A DNA stretch of 64,000 nt from CAYPHY01 sp964410625 (GTDB lineage: Bacteria > Chloroflexota > Anaerolineae > Promineifilales > Promineifilaceae): positions 24,754 to 88,753 of the forward strand of contig CAYPHY010000016.1 in the NCBI GenBank assembly GCA_964410625.1. Direction: 5' to 3'. Shown in pieces: positions 9,240 through 18,288 of the stretch. A model generated the notes under the pieces. The model was not told where the DNA came from and made no database searches. It saw only the letters and a list, made by a program, of their open reading frames with translations. A program made the position numbers and the translations under genes. Positions within the stretch are counted from its first letter, which is position 1. Every line of letters starts with the position of its first letter.

Positions 9240-10300
9240 CGGCTGGCTTGCCAGAGCGATTCGATGGCGTCTAACATCGCGGAAGGGTCGCGGCCGATCC
9301 GCAAGTGATAGGCGTGTGCGCCCTCCAGCAAGCGTTCAATACCGGCGAGGTTTCGCTCCCAGACAGGCCAACTGTCATAGAAAAGGCTGTTTTGCATCAC
9401 GGCCGCCCAAACCGCCTCGGCCGTAGCGGGTTGCCACACCGTCTCCGGCTTCGCTTGCCGCTCCAGCAGGCATAAGGTCACCGCTCCGGCACTGACCGCC
9501 TCACTGACACAGTAACGGGGGTCTATCTGCGCCAGATCAACGACATACTTCGTCTCATTCCGTACCCGCTCCGCGCGGACGTGCGGCCGAAAGTGCGGAA
9601 AAGCCGCCAGCATATCCTCGCGTAACTTGATCCGTCTGGTTGGAAAGCCAGCCAGCACAGGTGGGGCTGGTGGACGGGGTTCGGGAACGACATGCACCAT
9701 GCTGTCCGACACAAGCGCGAAGCCCCCCTGCACCAGATGCAAGGCCGTTGTTGATTTACCTGTGTTGTGGGGGGCCATCAGCAAGAGTACGCGGCCGTCG
9801 CGCACCAGGCAAGAGGCATGGAGCATGGCATAGCCATTGGCAAGGCAGAAGTTGAGCAAGATCGTATTCAGCACGACCTGGGAAAACAGTTGCGGCCGCG
9901 CGGCCAACGCCTGATCAACGACCACACTTGCCCGCCCGGCCGCTAAATCAGCATGGGCATACCCCCACCGGCCAAGCTGCATCGAAATCCAATCCCCCTG
10001 ACCAGTATAAACAATCTGCTGCGTAATCCTTTCGACCTGCGCTGCTTCCGGCAATTGCAGCGAACGGACGATCACTTGTATTTTGAAGGCCGGTAATGAT
10101 GGTGATATGAGTGGCACGGTGGAGAATTGTGGGCTGGAAAAGTCAACGGCCGCCAGGACCCCCTCATCATTACTCTCTAGCTCCACCATCCGGCCGAAGA
10201 TGTTGAAGGATCGCCCATAGAACGGCCGCTCATTACGCCGCCCCCAGAAATCTTCTAATTGGGCTTGATAAGCTTCATAGAGTCGGAATTTGTCGCTCAT
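9236..10300 (-). CDS. HPr-kinase-like P-loop protein
   Basis: The 354-aa protein has a P-loop at about residue 177 (APHNTGKST), preceded by the MLHASCLV strand and followed by LVQGGFALVSDSMVHV, whose DS/D residues correspond to the Walker B-like region of HprK. This is the fold of the PEP carboxykinase/HPr-kinase C-terminal domain. Members lacking the HPr-recognition part are found in surface-glycan loci and in some peptide-modification clusters. The first glycine of the P-loop is alanine here. The ATG overlaps the stop of the flippase gene (ATGA), a sign of translational coupling. It is the last gene of a three-gene operon with flippase and nucleotidyltransferase, which suggests a kinase acting on a sugar or peptide product that the flippase handles. 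No phosphotransferase-system genes are near, so a role in HPr control is unlikely. Confidence 0.82.
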   Translation of the reverse strand: MSDKFRLYEAYQAQLEDFWGRRNERPFYGRSFNIFGRMVELESNDEGVLAAVDFSSPQFSTVPLISPSLPAFKIQVIVRSLQLPEAAQVERITQQIVYTGQGDWISMQLGRWGYAHADLAAGRASVVVDQALAARPQLFSQVVLNTILLNFCLANGYAMLHASCLVRDGRVLLLMAPHNTGKSTTALHLVQGGFALVSDSMVHVVPEPRPPAPPVLAGFPTRRIKLREDMLAAFPHFRPHVRAERVRNETKYVVDLAQIDPRYCVSEAVSAGAVTLCLLERQAKPETVWQPATAEAVWAAVMQNSLFYDSWPVWERNLAGIERLLEGAHAYHLRIGRDPSAMLDAIESLWQASR

Positions 10301-11652
10301 TTTGATGCGCTACTTGTCGATGCCACCGGCAGTTTAGGACGAAGCCAGAAACGATAGAGCAAAGCCCCGATCAATGCCGCTGCCCAACCACCGGCGAGAA
10401 AGATGAGTACCATCTGCAAGGGGTTCGCCCCTAGCGCTTGGTACAGGGCAGCCTGGAGCAAGAGGATTGCCACCAGGGCCAATGAATAAGGCCACGGCCG
10501 GGTAGCGAGGAACAGGTTCATCCACACGGCCGCCATCCCATAACCAATCATCCCCACACCCATCCAGCCCAGGAGCGGGCCGCCCAGCTCATACGCCTCA
10601 CCAAATATCAGCGAAACAAGCCACTCACCCCACAGGAAGTAGAGGATAGTGAGCAATGTTGTCGTGGTGACAATGAGCGCCAATGCCCTGGCTACGGTGC
10701 GGTCCGGCAGTTGGTTTCGCGCCACCTGTGCGGCCACGCGCGGGTATAGCACCACCAGCACAGCCCCCGGCAAGAGCGACAGAACGCGGCGCAAGACGAC
10801 GGCCGAAGCATAGCTGCCGGAGATGGCGGCCGAAAAGGCGCGGTTGGCGAAAATGACGTCCAGATTGAGCAGGGTCATGTAGGCCAGATAGGCCAGGAAG
10901 GCGGCCACCGACAGTCGCCACCCTGCGCCGAGTGAATCACGCGCGGCCTGACCGGCGGCCGGGGAACTCGGCGTCCAAACCCCTATGCCCAGTAGCAGCA
11001 ACCCCATCGCCAGCGCGACCAGCGCAGCCATTGGCATCGTTGCCACTGCTGCCACCGCACCGCCACCCCAGGCCCCAACAAACAGCAGCACAAACAACAA
11101 GCGGGTAACGGCATAGGCGGAACGTGTCAGGCCGAAGGGGATAAATCGCTCTTGCCCTTGCAACATGCCGCTGACCACCGGACGGACAAAGAGAAAGAAG
11201 AGCATCAAGGCCGCCAGGGTCATGGCCGAGGCGGGGACCTTTAGCCAGCCAGCCACCACCTCGCGGCCGAGCCACAAGGCGGCCGCCAACGCCAGACCGA
11301 TGAGCGAGCTATACCCCATATAGAGCCGAAAGAGCGCCCGTTGCTCCCCCTTTGCATCCTCCCGCCCGCTCGCCTCCGCCACATAACGAGCCACCACCGG
11401 CTGGAAGACGGCAAATGCCGTGCCGACCATCAGAAATAGAGCGTTTATCGTCTGGACAATCGCAAAATCCCCCGGCGTCAGCGTGCGGCCGATAAAGACA
11501 TGAAATAGATAGTCAACAACGTTGGCGATTCCATCCACCGCAAAGAGGAAGAGGGTCTGCAAGGCAGTGGACGTAAGCAGGCTCGCACCAAGTAAGGCGC
11601 GGGCAGGCCCCAGCGATGTGGATAGGCGTGGCAGCAGCGGCGCGGATTTCAA
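10297..11652 (-). CDS. Oligosaccharide flippase (MOP superfamily, Wzx-like)
   Basis: The 451-aa protein has about 12 predicted membrane helices spread over its whole length and resembles MurJ/Wzx-type lipid-linked oligosaccharide flippases (e.g. NVVDYLFHVFIGRTLTPGDFAIVQTINALF near residues 45-75, the typical helix 1-2 region). It would turn a lipid-linked sugar chain across the inner membrane. The start is TTG at 11652, overlapping the stop of the nucleotidyltransferase gene as TTGA. The stop overlaps the ATG of the HPr-kinase-like gene as ATGA. The three genes therefore form a tightly coupled operon. No Wzy polymerase or glycosyltransferase lies inside it. The substrate is unknown. Confidence 0.88.
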   Translation of the reverse strand: MKSAPLLPRLSTSLGPARALLGASLLTSTALQTLFLFAVDGIANVVDYLFHVFIGRTLTPGDFAIVQTINALFLMVGTAFAVFQPVVARYVAEASGREDAKGEQRALFRLYMGYSSLIGLALAAALWLGREVVAGWLKVPASAMTLAALMLFFLFVRPVVSGMLQGQERFIPFGLTRSAYAVTRLLFVLLFVGAWGGGAVAAVATMPMAALVALAMGLLLLGIGVWTPSSPAAGQAARDSLGAGWRLSVAAFLAYLAYMTLLNLDVIFANRAFSAAISGSYASAVVLRRVLSLLPGAVLVVLYPRVAAQVARNQLPDRTVARALALIVTTTTLLTILYFLWGEWLVSLIFGEAYELGGPLLGWMGVGMIGYGMAAVWMNLFLATRPWPYSLALVAILLLQAALYQALGANPLQMVLIFLAGGWAAALIGALLYRFWLRPKLPVASTSSASK

Positions 11653-12959
11653 GATTCGACGTCCAGGCGATTAAAGAGGGATGTAGATTCGTTCATCCTC
11701 TTCAGGCGACGATAGCGCTCCCAGGTGAAGTAGAGGGTGTCAACGCCTAGCCTGGCATATTGGCCGGTGGCGCGGACGGCGTGGGCAGCGGCCGTCAATA
11801 GTGATCCACTCCCATAACGGCGGCGCAGATAGTCGCGGCGCGGGAAGAGGTAGCCAGCGAGATCGAGAACGCGGATCGGCCGCAAAATAAAGGCCCCATT
11901 CGTCACCAGCAGAAACTCCCACAGCTTGCTCGGCTCCTCCCCCAAATAGGTGGCCGTCTCATACTCGACGATGCCATCCATCGCGCGGCGGGTCAAGCGG
12001 CCGGGGACGGAAACCGGCAAGTGCGCCAGCACCCATTGCGGGACCGGCGTCTGCAAATAGCGTTGGCAGATACGCAGGACGGAGCCGATGATGTCAACCG
12101 TGCCCCCCGCCTCGGCCAAAGCGATCAACTTCAACCAGTCGAGGCGGTCCGCCCACTGCTTCACCACTTCCGCCACATCCAGATAGTACATCAACATCCC
12201 ATCGGCGAGGATGATCCGCTGGATGTCGGGGCGATCAACAGCGGCCGGTAAGTAGACGGCGTGCTTCACCAGATGGATAGACAGACTGAGCAGCAGATCG
12301 GGTAGAGACAAATCCAGCACCGGCTCGCCCAACAAAGTACCAGGAGTAGCCCGATCCATCATCGCCCCATAATCTATCGTCTGCTGCGTCAGCGGGTGAT
12401 CAAGCGCCCAATGAATCTCAAACCAGATTTTCAGATCGGGCGTGCAACGCTGCTGGTGCAGATGATGGCGTTCATAGTAAGCATCGTCCATCAGGTTGGG
12501 CCAATAACGGCCGATCCCCATCTCATCCAAAATCTCCAGGCTGGCTTGCACGTCTGCATCGCGCACCAGCAGGTCAATGTCACCGCCGGGGCGCATGGCC
12601 GCATTGCCATAGACGTTGACCGAGACGGACAGCCCCTTCAGCACGACCGAGGCCACCCCGCGCCGGGCAGCCTCTCGCAGATAACGACGCAAGGCGACGG
12701 ACATCTCGTTGGCGTTTCTTTGCAACCGTTGGGCGTCTTCTTCCAGCCCAAGCCGCGCTTGTGGCGGTAGTTGCGCCAGCAGCCCTCGCGCCTGGAGAAC
12801 CTCCCAGAGCATGGTCTGCATTCGATTGCTACGGCCGATCGCAATCACCCGCTCCCAATTCAGATCGGGAGGGATGTGCAGCGCGGCCGGATCGCGCCAG
12901 CCATTGGCGCAGTCCCAGAGGAACTGTTCTTCCGCCGTCAGCTTTGACTTAATCTTCAT
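11649..12959 (-). CDS. Nucleotidyltransferase-fold protein (NTP_transf_5-like)
   Basis: The core motif is SVVLKGLSVSVNVYGNAAMRPGGDIDLLVRD near residues 100-130. It gives the K-G, the G-N and the DIDLLV metal-binding aspartates of the DNA-polymerase-beta-like nucleotidyltransferase fold, in the form seen in the uncharacterised NTP_transf_5 group. Helical regions fill the rest of the 436 residues. Relatives occur in polysaccharide and peptide-natural-product loci, but their reaction is not settled; AMP or sugar transfer is possible. The ATG at 12959 is favoured over the GTG at 12962 because GGAAG lies seven bases upstream. It is the first gene of the operon with the flippase and the HPr-kinase-like protein. 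The 3' end overlaps the flippase start. Confidence 0.83.
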   Translation of the reverse strand: MKIKSKLTAEEQFLWDCANGWRDPAALHIPPDLNWERVIAIGRSNRMQTMLWEVLQARGLLAQLPPQARLGLEEDAQRLQRNANEMSVALRRYLREAARRGVASVVLKGLSVSVNVYGNAAMRPGGDIDLLVRDADVQASLEILDEMGIGRYWPNLMDDAYYERHHLHQQRCTPDLKIWFEIHWALDHPLTQQTIDYGAMMDRATPGTLLGEPVLDLSLPDLLLSLSIHLVKHAVYLPAAVDRPDIQRIILADGMLMYYLDVAEVVKQWADRLDWLKLIALAEAGGTVDIIGSVLRICQRYLQTPVPQWVLAHLPVSVPGRLTRRAMDGIVEYETATYLGEEPSKLWEFLLVTNGAFILRPIRVLDLAGYLFPRRDYLRRRYGSGSLLTAAAHAVRATGQYARLGVDTLYFTWERYRRLKRMNESTSLFNRLDVES

Positions 12960-12977
12960 CACTATACTTCCTCGGAC

Positions 12978-13061
12978 TTCGCATTTGCATCGAATTTACG
13001 CGAAAATAGAGCTAAAAATTCGCGTAAATTCGTGTCGCAAAGTTTGCGCTAATTCGTTGCT
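12978..13061. repeat. Palindromic word repeat, AATTCGATGC/TTCGCG family (copy 1)
   Basis: GCATCGAATTTACGCGAA is followed about 20 bp later by TTCGCGTAAATTCGTG and then GCGCTAATTCG, giving an imperfect inverted repeat. The same words recur at 63905-63997. The repeat fills the gap between the two minus-strand operons. Confidence 0.6.
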
Positions 13062-13094
13062 AATATATCTTCACCGCCTAAGCCCTGCTTCCCT

Positions 13095-13997
13095 TTAGCG
13101 CAACCCCGGCTCAAGTCTGCGCTCTAGTGCATAGGCGATCAGCACCAGGCTCAGGATGGACAAAGAGATCATCAATCCGGCCGGGACCACCCACCACTTC
13201 CACGCCTCACTGAGAAAGACCCCACTGCTGCGGGCAAAGTAGAGCGTTGTCCCCCAACTTTTGGTGGCCGGATCGCCCAGACCGAGAAAGCTCAGGCTGG
13301 CTTCGGCCAAAATAGTAGCGGCCGCCAGCATCACAAACTGCACCAAAGCCAGGGCGCGAACGGCCGGCCACACATGCCGCAGAATGATCTGCCCGTCGCC
13401 GCTGCCGAGCGCCCGCGACGCTTCGACATAAGGGGTGTTGATGACCGCCAGCACGCGCGAGCGGATCAGGCGGGCTGGAATCGCCCAGGAGACGAGAACC
13501 AGGATGAGGATGATATTACGCTGCCCCTGGCCCAAATAAGCGCCGAGGAGGATCACCAGCGGCAAGAATGGCAGCACCAGCACCAGATCGGTCAACATCA
13601 GGATGATGCTGCTGAGCAAATTGGAGTAGTAGCCACTCAGCAAACCGGCGACAACGCCGATGGTGATGGCCAGGACGCTGACGCTCAAGCCGGTTGAGAG
13701 TGAGGCGCGAGTGCCATAGATGATTTCGCTAAACAAATCCTGCCCGATATCGTTTGTGCCGAGAAGGTGATCGCCGCTCGGCTCCAGGAAGGGACGGCCG
13801 ACCATTTCCGCCGGGTCATAAGGCGTAAACAGTTGCGGGGCAATGGCAAAGGCCGCCAGCACCGCCAACATCCCGACACCAACCAGCCCCACCAAATCAT
13901 AGATACGTTGCGACAGGCGCGGCTTCACTTTTGTCGCCCGTGTCTGCTCCGCTGGCGGCCGAGCCACGCGCTCTGCTTGCGCCGATTGCAGCGTCAT
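13095..13997 (-). CDS. dppC: Peptide-type ABC transporter permease (DppC/OppC family)
   Basis: The 300-aa protein has six hydrophobic helices. Near residue 40 it has the N-terminal OppC signature LFTPYDPAEMVGRPFLEPS...LLGTNDIGQDLFS. The EAA-type loop (VEASRALGSGDGQIILRHVWPAV) near residue 195 contacts the ATPase. It pairs with the DppB-like permease to form the channel for di/oligopeptides or related substrates. The start overlaps the stop of the DppB gene by 4 bp (ATGA). No ATP-binding subunit gene follows; the operon ends here at a 130-bp gap containing a repeat. The ATPases must be encoded elsewhere. Confidence 0.93.
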   Translation of the reverse strand: MTLQSAQAERVARPPAEQTRATKVKPRLSQRIYDLVGLVGVGMLAVLAAFAIAPQLFTPYDPAEMVGRPFLEPSGDHLLGTNDIGQDLFSEIIYGTRASLSTGLSVSVLAITIGVVAGLLSGYYSNLLSSIILMLTDLVLVLPFLPLVILLGAYLGQGQRNIILILVLVSWAIPARLIRSRVLAVINTPYVEASRALGSGDGQIILRHVWPAVRALALVQFVMLAAATILAEASLSFLGLGDPATKSWGTTLYFARSSGVFLSEAWKWWVVPAGLMISLSILSLVLIAYALERRLEPGLR

Positions 13998-15055
13998 CTT
14001 GTGCCCCTCCGCACACGCGGGTCTAAACGGCTATAGAGCAGGTCGGTGAGCAGATTAATGGTCAGCACACCCAGCGTGAACAAGAGAAAGCCCCCCTGCA
14101 ACAGCGGGTAGTCGCGGCTCTTGACCGCCTCAAACATCATATTGCCCAGGCCGCGATAATTAAAGACCGTCTCAATCAGCAAAGCGCCGCCCAGGAGTTG
14201 GCCGAAATCGAGGGCGATCAGGGTGATGACCGGCAGCAGGGCGTTACGCAGCGTATGCTTGTATAGCACCCGGCGTTCCGACGCCCCTTTTGCTCGCGCA
14301 GTGCGGATATAGTCGGCGCCAATCTCCCCCAGCATCGAGGTACGCATGATGGCGAATGCGGTGGGAATATAGGCTAGCGCCAGCACGGTGATCGGCAAAA
14401 CGGCATGCCAGAGGACGTCCACTACCCCCGGCCACCCTTCAAGGCGCGGGAAGGAGTAGGAGTCGCCCACCGGCAACCACCCCAAACTGACCGCGAAGAC
14501 GGGGATCAGGATCATCGCCAGCCAGAAGGGGGGGATGGAGCGCAACGCGAAGAATCCGGCGACCAGGCCGAGATCGCTGAGACGGCCGTGCCGCCAGGCC
14601 GACCACGCCCCTAACGTGCAGCCGATGGCTACGGCGATCAACAAACTCGTCCCAACCAGGAACAATGTCCACCCAAAATGCTCGCCCAACACTTCCAGCA
14701 CACTGCGCCCGCCGCTATAGCGGTAAGATTGCCCCAGGTCGCCCCGCGCTAACTGTCCCAGATAGGCCAGGAACTGTTGCCCAATCGGCAAGTCCAGCCC
14801 GTATAGCTGGCGTAGCTCGGCAATTCGTTCCGCCCCCATCTGGCGCACGGCGTTTCCGGCGATCAACGCCAATGGGTCGCCGGGCATGGCGCGGGGCAGG
14901 AGAAAGTTCAAGGTGAGTGCCAGCCCCAATGTGACGATATATTTGAGCGGCCGTCTCCAGGCAGTGAAGAGAAGCTGTCCAGCGTTGTATCGTCGGGTTG
15001 CGGCCGTCGCGGTCTGCGCCGGTTCTCCCTGCTCAAAAGGTTCGCTGATGTTCAT
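13994..15055 (-). CDS. dppB: Peptide-type ABC transporter permease (DppB/OppB family)
   Basis: An N-terminal helix with FLLPRAMPGDPL, the hallmark of DppB proteins, is followed by RQLYGLDLPIGQQFLAYL and five further helices. The EAA loop TARAKGASERRVLYKHTLRNALLPVI lies near residue 265. I choose the ATG at 15055 (MNISEPFEQG). It overlaps the stop of the kinase gene as ATGA, whereas the frame open to 15178 would run 120 bp into that gene and adds residues unlike the family. Length from this start is 353 aa, slightly above the usual 310-330 because of an N-terminal extension. It forms the transmembrane channel with DppC. Confidence 0.92.
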   Translation of the reverse strand: MNISEPFEQGEPAQTATAATRRYNAGQLLFTAWRRPLKYIVTLGLALTLNFLLPRAMPGDPLALIAGNAVRQMGAERIAELRQLYGLDLPIGQQFLAYLGQLARGDLGQSYRYSGGRSVLEVLGEHFGWTLFLVGTSLLIAVAIGCTLGAWSAWRHGRLSDLGLVAGFFALRSIPPFWLAMILIPVFAVSLGWLPVGDSYSFPRLEGWPGVVDVLWHAVLPITVLALAYIPTAFAIMRTSMLGEIGADYIRTARAKGASERRVLYKHTLRNALLPVITLIALDFGQLLGGALLIETVFNYRGLGNMMFEAVKSRDYPLLQGGFLLFTLGVLTINLLTDLLYSRLDPRVRRGTR

Positions 15056-16188
15056 ACGGCCGCCAACCCCCGTAGTCGTTCTTCCAATACGGCAAACATA
15101 TGGTCCCAATAGATTCGTGGGGCCGACCCGGCGGGGAAAGGATGCCGGTGTCGCTCGTAGGCAACGGGGATGAGCCACAGCGCGAACAGCGCGTCGGCAT
15201 ACTGTTGAACGGCCTGACGCTGCTCAAGCGGGGGCAGCGTTCCTTCCAGGCGTTGTCGTTCTTGCCAATAAATATTCAGCATCTCGGCGCGATCAACATG
15301 GCGCGTGTTGCCAAACGGCTGCATGAATATATAGGCCAGGTCCATCTCCGGCAGCCCCCAACCAACCATCTCCCAATCCACCAGGACGACATCGGGCGTG
15401 ATTGCGCCGGGCGCGGCCGTGCCGCCCACCCGCAGCCCGATATTTTGTGGTGCGACATCGTTATGGAGCAAGGAGACCGGGAGATTGGCGAAGGTCTGGA
15501 TGTCGGCAACTACCCTTTCCACCAGACGCTCGATGCCGGAAAATGGCCGCTCCTCCCCCCATACCCCCGCTTCGACCAGATAAGCAACCTTTCGCGGTAT
15601 GTCGGCCGCTTGCGCCCGGACTCGCTCTTCATAGCGGGGAAAGAGCCACTCCGGGGTTTGGCAATCCGCCATGATCGAATACCCCTGCACATGCAGTTGG
15701 GCATAGGCCCGCATCGCCCGGCCCAGTTCCTGCCGCTTCCATACGTGGTCGGTGGCAAAAAAGCGGTGGGTTGCGGCCACGTCCTGAAGGAGGACAAGCC
15801 CATAGTCACTATCCGGCTCCGGCCCGGCATAGACGACTTCGGGCAAGGCGAAGGCCAGCCTATCCGCCCATTGCCGGTAAAACTCAAACTCGCGGCGGTA
15901 GCCTTGCACATCCCCGTCCCACTCTGGCGCGATCCGCTTGGCGATCAGCGTGGGCGGCTGGAAAGATGCACCTCTGTCGTAATCCAGGGTCAGGCGGTAG
16001 ACGGCCGCCGGGGTCGCACTATGCTTAAGTGCATCAGCGCGAACGGAGCGCAGGGTAGGGCCAAGCAGCTTCCGCAATCGCTCCAGCGGAAACCCAAACC
16101 CCTCCCCTTCGCGAGGAAAAGAGCCGCCAGTCGCTTGTGAATAGGCGGGCTGGCGGCCCGGCGTTCGCTCTCTAATCGGGGAGTGCAT
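15052..16188 (-). CDS. Aminoglycoside-phosphotransferase-fold small-molecule kinase
   Basis: The catalytic Brenner motif SLLHNDVAPQNIGL (HxDxxxxN) and the metal-binding VDWEMVGWGLPEMDLAYIF place this in the APH/choline-kinase fold. An upstream lysine of the N-lobe is in TLIAKRIAPEW. Such enzymes phosphorylate hydroxyl groups of aminoglycosides, choline, homoserine, sugars or maltose. Resistance is only one possibility and not the favoured one. The ATG at 16188 is chosen because the more distal start at 16248 would overlap the binding-protein gene by 77 bp; the chosen one overlaps it by 17 bp. Its place between the binding lipoprotein and the permease genes, with overlaps at both ends, suggests that it phosphorylates the imported substrate. 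That is inference. Confidence 0.85.
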   Translation of the reverse strand: MHSPIRERTPGRQPAYSQATGGSFPREGEGFGFPLERLRKLLGPTLRSVRADALKHSATPAAVYRLTLDYDRGASFQPPTLIAKRIAPEWDGDVQGYRREFEFYRQWADRLAFALPEVVYAGPEPDSDYGLVLLQDVAATHRFFATDHVWKRQELGRAMRAYAQLHVQGYSIMADCQTPEWLFPRYEERVRAQAADIPRKVAYLVEAGVWGEERPFSGIERLVERVVADIQTFANLPVSLLHNDVAPQNIGLRVGGTAAPGAITPDVVLVDWEMVGWGLPEMDLAYIFMQPFGNTRHVDRAEMLNIYWQERQRLEGTLPPLEQRQAVQQYADALFALWLIPVAYERHRHPFPAGSAPRIYWDHMFAVLEERLRGLAAV

Positions 16189-17905
16189 CCTCTGGCAAGA
16201 ACGACCAGATCGGCACAATGCCCGTGCCATTGAGATAGACCCACTCATCGTAGGCTTCAGGTCGATAGGCGAAGTTGCCGCCCGGTGACATCAGCGAGAT
16301 AAAGGGCAGCGTCTCCGCGATCCGTTCTTGAATCGCGGTGGAGGTCTCGGCCGTCACCGCCGGATCGGGATTGCTCACCAATTCATCGAGCAAGACATCC
16401 ATCTCTGGATCGCCGATACCGGTCAGGTTGCCCCAGCCGACGCCGCCAAAGTCGCTGTGCAGCAGCCCAGGCACAAAGCCTTGCTGGAACTGTGGCCCGC
16501 TGGACCAGCCCCAAATCGCCATGTCATAATCGGGGTCGGGGACAGCGACGAAGTTGGGCCAGATGAATGTCACCTCGGTATCAATATCCATGCAACGCTG
16601 CGACGCCCCCAGCCCCACATCGCCCAGCCAACCGGCGATCAGTTCCGTGGAGCGAACTTCTACCGGGTTATTGATGTCACACAATATCTCGAAGCTCGTC
16701 GCTTCGCCGTCAAACTCTCGCACCCCATCCCCATCGGAATCGGTCAGACCTGCGCTATCCAGCAGAGTCATCGCTTCTGCGGGGTCAAATTCCCCCTCAA
16801 TGTTGATCGCCCAGGGCAATTCGGGGTGATACCAACTCAACGGTAGCTGGACGCCCTGCCCCAACAGCACGACATCAACGAGCGTCGCCGCATCAATGGC
16901 CTTGGCCACTGCCTGGCGCACCTCTGGTTGATCAAAGGGAGGACGAGAGCCGTTGAGATAGAAAATGTAGTTGAAGAAGTCGGAACCGGCGGCGAGTTCG
17001 ATGTTGGGATCGGCCGCCAACTGCTCCACCTGGGCCGGTGGCACAGAGGACATGACCGCGTGCGCTTCGCCGGTGCGAAGCTGGTTAAATTGCTGGGTGC
17101 GGTCTTTGACAATCTTGGCGATGATGTTCTCTACCTTGGGCCGACCGCGGAAATAGTCTGGATTGGCTCTGAAAGTGTAAGACTCGCCGGGGACTACCTC
17201 TTCCAGAAAGTACGCCCCTGTGCCGATCATCCCCTGGAACTGGCTTAACTCGCCGCTGACCGGCTCTTGATCGCGCCAGATGTGTTCGGGCATGATGTAG
17301 GCCGAGGCCAACCCTTCCGGCAGGAAGAAGGGGTTGGCGGCCGAAAGCGTAATCGTCACCTCATGCTCTCCCGTCGCCTCAATTGTATCAACTGTCATCA
17401 GACCGGAGGCGCGGGCGGCGTCAATCAGGAAGCGATAGCTGAATACCACGTCCTCGGCCGTAAATGGTTCGCCGTCGTGCCAAACCACATCGTCGCGTAA
17501 CTGAACAACCCAGGTCAGACCATCCTCACTGGCGGTATAGTCCGTCGCCAGGACCGGGGTAACGTCGAGCGATGGCGTTCGCGCAAAAAGCGGATCATAG
17601 ACCCAACCGATCAAATAGTAGCCGATAAAGGTATTGAAGTTGGCCGGTGTAATCGGCCCTTCGTCATTATCGAGCAAGACGATCAGCGGATCGGCCGACT
17701 CTCCGGCGGGTTCCTCGGCCGCTTCGTCAGCTTCCTGATCGGCGGCCTCAGTCGGGGCGGGTGACTCGGTATCAACACTGGACTCAGTATCAACACTGGC
17801 TTCAGGGTCCACGCTGGCTTCCGGCGTTGCCGATTGGCATGAGGCCAACCCGACGGCCGCTATGACCATCATAATCAACAGAACGAGCAGTATTCGTGTT
17901 TTCAT
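16172..17905 (-). CDS. ABC transporter substrate-binding lipoprotein (SBP family 5)
   Basis: The mature protein begins at a lipobox cysteine (AVGLASC, near residue 23 from the chosen start) after a hydrophobic signal. A low-complexity Ser/Glu/Pro/Thr linker follows (repeats of DTESSVDTES and ADQEADEAAEE), then the DppA/OppA fold: PVLATDYTASEDGLTWVVQLRDDVVWHDGEPFTAEDVVFSYRFL, the family signature, near residues 115-160. The ATG at 17905 (MKTRILL) is preferred to the one at 17935 because the signal peptide begins there. It is the first gene of the operon with the kinase and two permeases. It would capture peptides or a similar solute outside the membrane. Confidence 0.93.
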   Translation of the reverse strand: MKTRILLVLLIMMVIAAVGLASCQSATPEASVDPEASVDTESSVDTESPAPTEAADQEADEAAEEPAGESADPLIVLLDNDEGPITPANFNTFIGYYLIGWVYDPLFARTPSLDVTPVLATDYTASEDGLTWVVQLRDDVVWHDGEPFTAEDVVFSYRFLIDAARASGLMTVDTIEATGEHEVTITLSAANPFFLPEGLASAYIMPEHIWRDQEPVSGELSQFQGMIGTGAYFLEEVVPGESYTFRANPDYFRGRPKVENIIAKIVKDRTQQFNQLRTGEAHAVMSSVPPAQVEQLAADPNIELAAGSDFFNYIFYLNGSRPPFDQPEVRQAVAKAIDAATLVDVVLLGQGVQLPLSWYHPELPWAINIEGEFDPAEAMTLLDSAGLTDSDGDGVREFDGEATSFEILCDINNPVEVRSTELIAGWLGDVGLGASQRCMDIDTEVTFIWPNFVAVPDPDYDMAIWGWSSGPQFQQGFVPGLLHSDFGGVGWGNLTGIGDPEMDVLLDELVSNPDPAVTAETSTAIQERIAETLPFISLMSPGGNFAYRPEAYDEWVYLNGTGIVPIWSFLPEDALPD

Positions 17906-18044
17906 ATTCAGTTTTATTACCTTTGTCGGCCACATATAACTGGTGGGTTAGATAGATTGAATCAAATGGCGATTATAACAAGCGACGTGAATAGAGCCAA
18001 TACAGAGCGAGAGCGTGTCAAAAGATTTTTGGGCCTTGTAACGC

Positions 18045-18287
18045 CTACGCTCTTTCCAACACCGCCCGATCCCAATTGCCTCTCTCCGCGGCCGCCTCAT
18101 ACGTCGTTTGCAAAAAAGCCAATAGCGTCTCGTCTGGGTTGTCGGCCGTCCGCACGGCCTCATAAGGCAGGAGAAACTCCCCCAAGTCCTGGCTGAAATA
18201 AGCGGCCGCTGGTTGGACCGGCCAATCGCGAAAGCCCGCCGGTTCAGGGTAGGCATAGGCATAAAACATCGGAATAGTTTGAACCAC
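18045..18287 (-). pseudogene. 3' remnant of a DUF5996-family gene
   Basis: About 80 residues read as MFYAYAYPEPAGF, then PAAAYFSQDLGEFLLPYEAV, then LLAFLQTTYEAAAE and WDRAVLER. I recognise this as the conserved C-terminal third of DUF5996 proteins, which are normally around 300 aa. Upstream the homology stops exactly where the 92-bp inverted repeat begins (18289), and the N-terminal two thirds are absent. The frame is open through the repeat to 18431 but with a non-family sequence. It is best read as a gene truncated by insertion or deletion at the repeat. A short expressed peptide cannot be excluded. Confidence 0.6.
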
Positions 18288-18288
18288 T

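Noticed and set aside
9236..12959. Lasso-peptide biosynthetic cluster
   Set aside because: No precursor, B1/B2 protease or cyclase gene is present; only the accessory-type proteins resemble such clusters.
15052..16248. Antibiotic-resistance gene
   Set aside because: The APH fold covers many kinases; the operon context with a solute importer points to metabolism, and no resistance-specific motif is visible.
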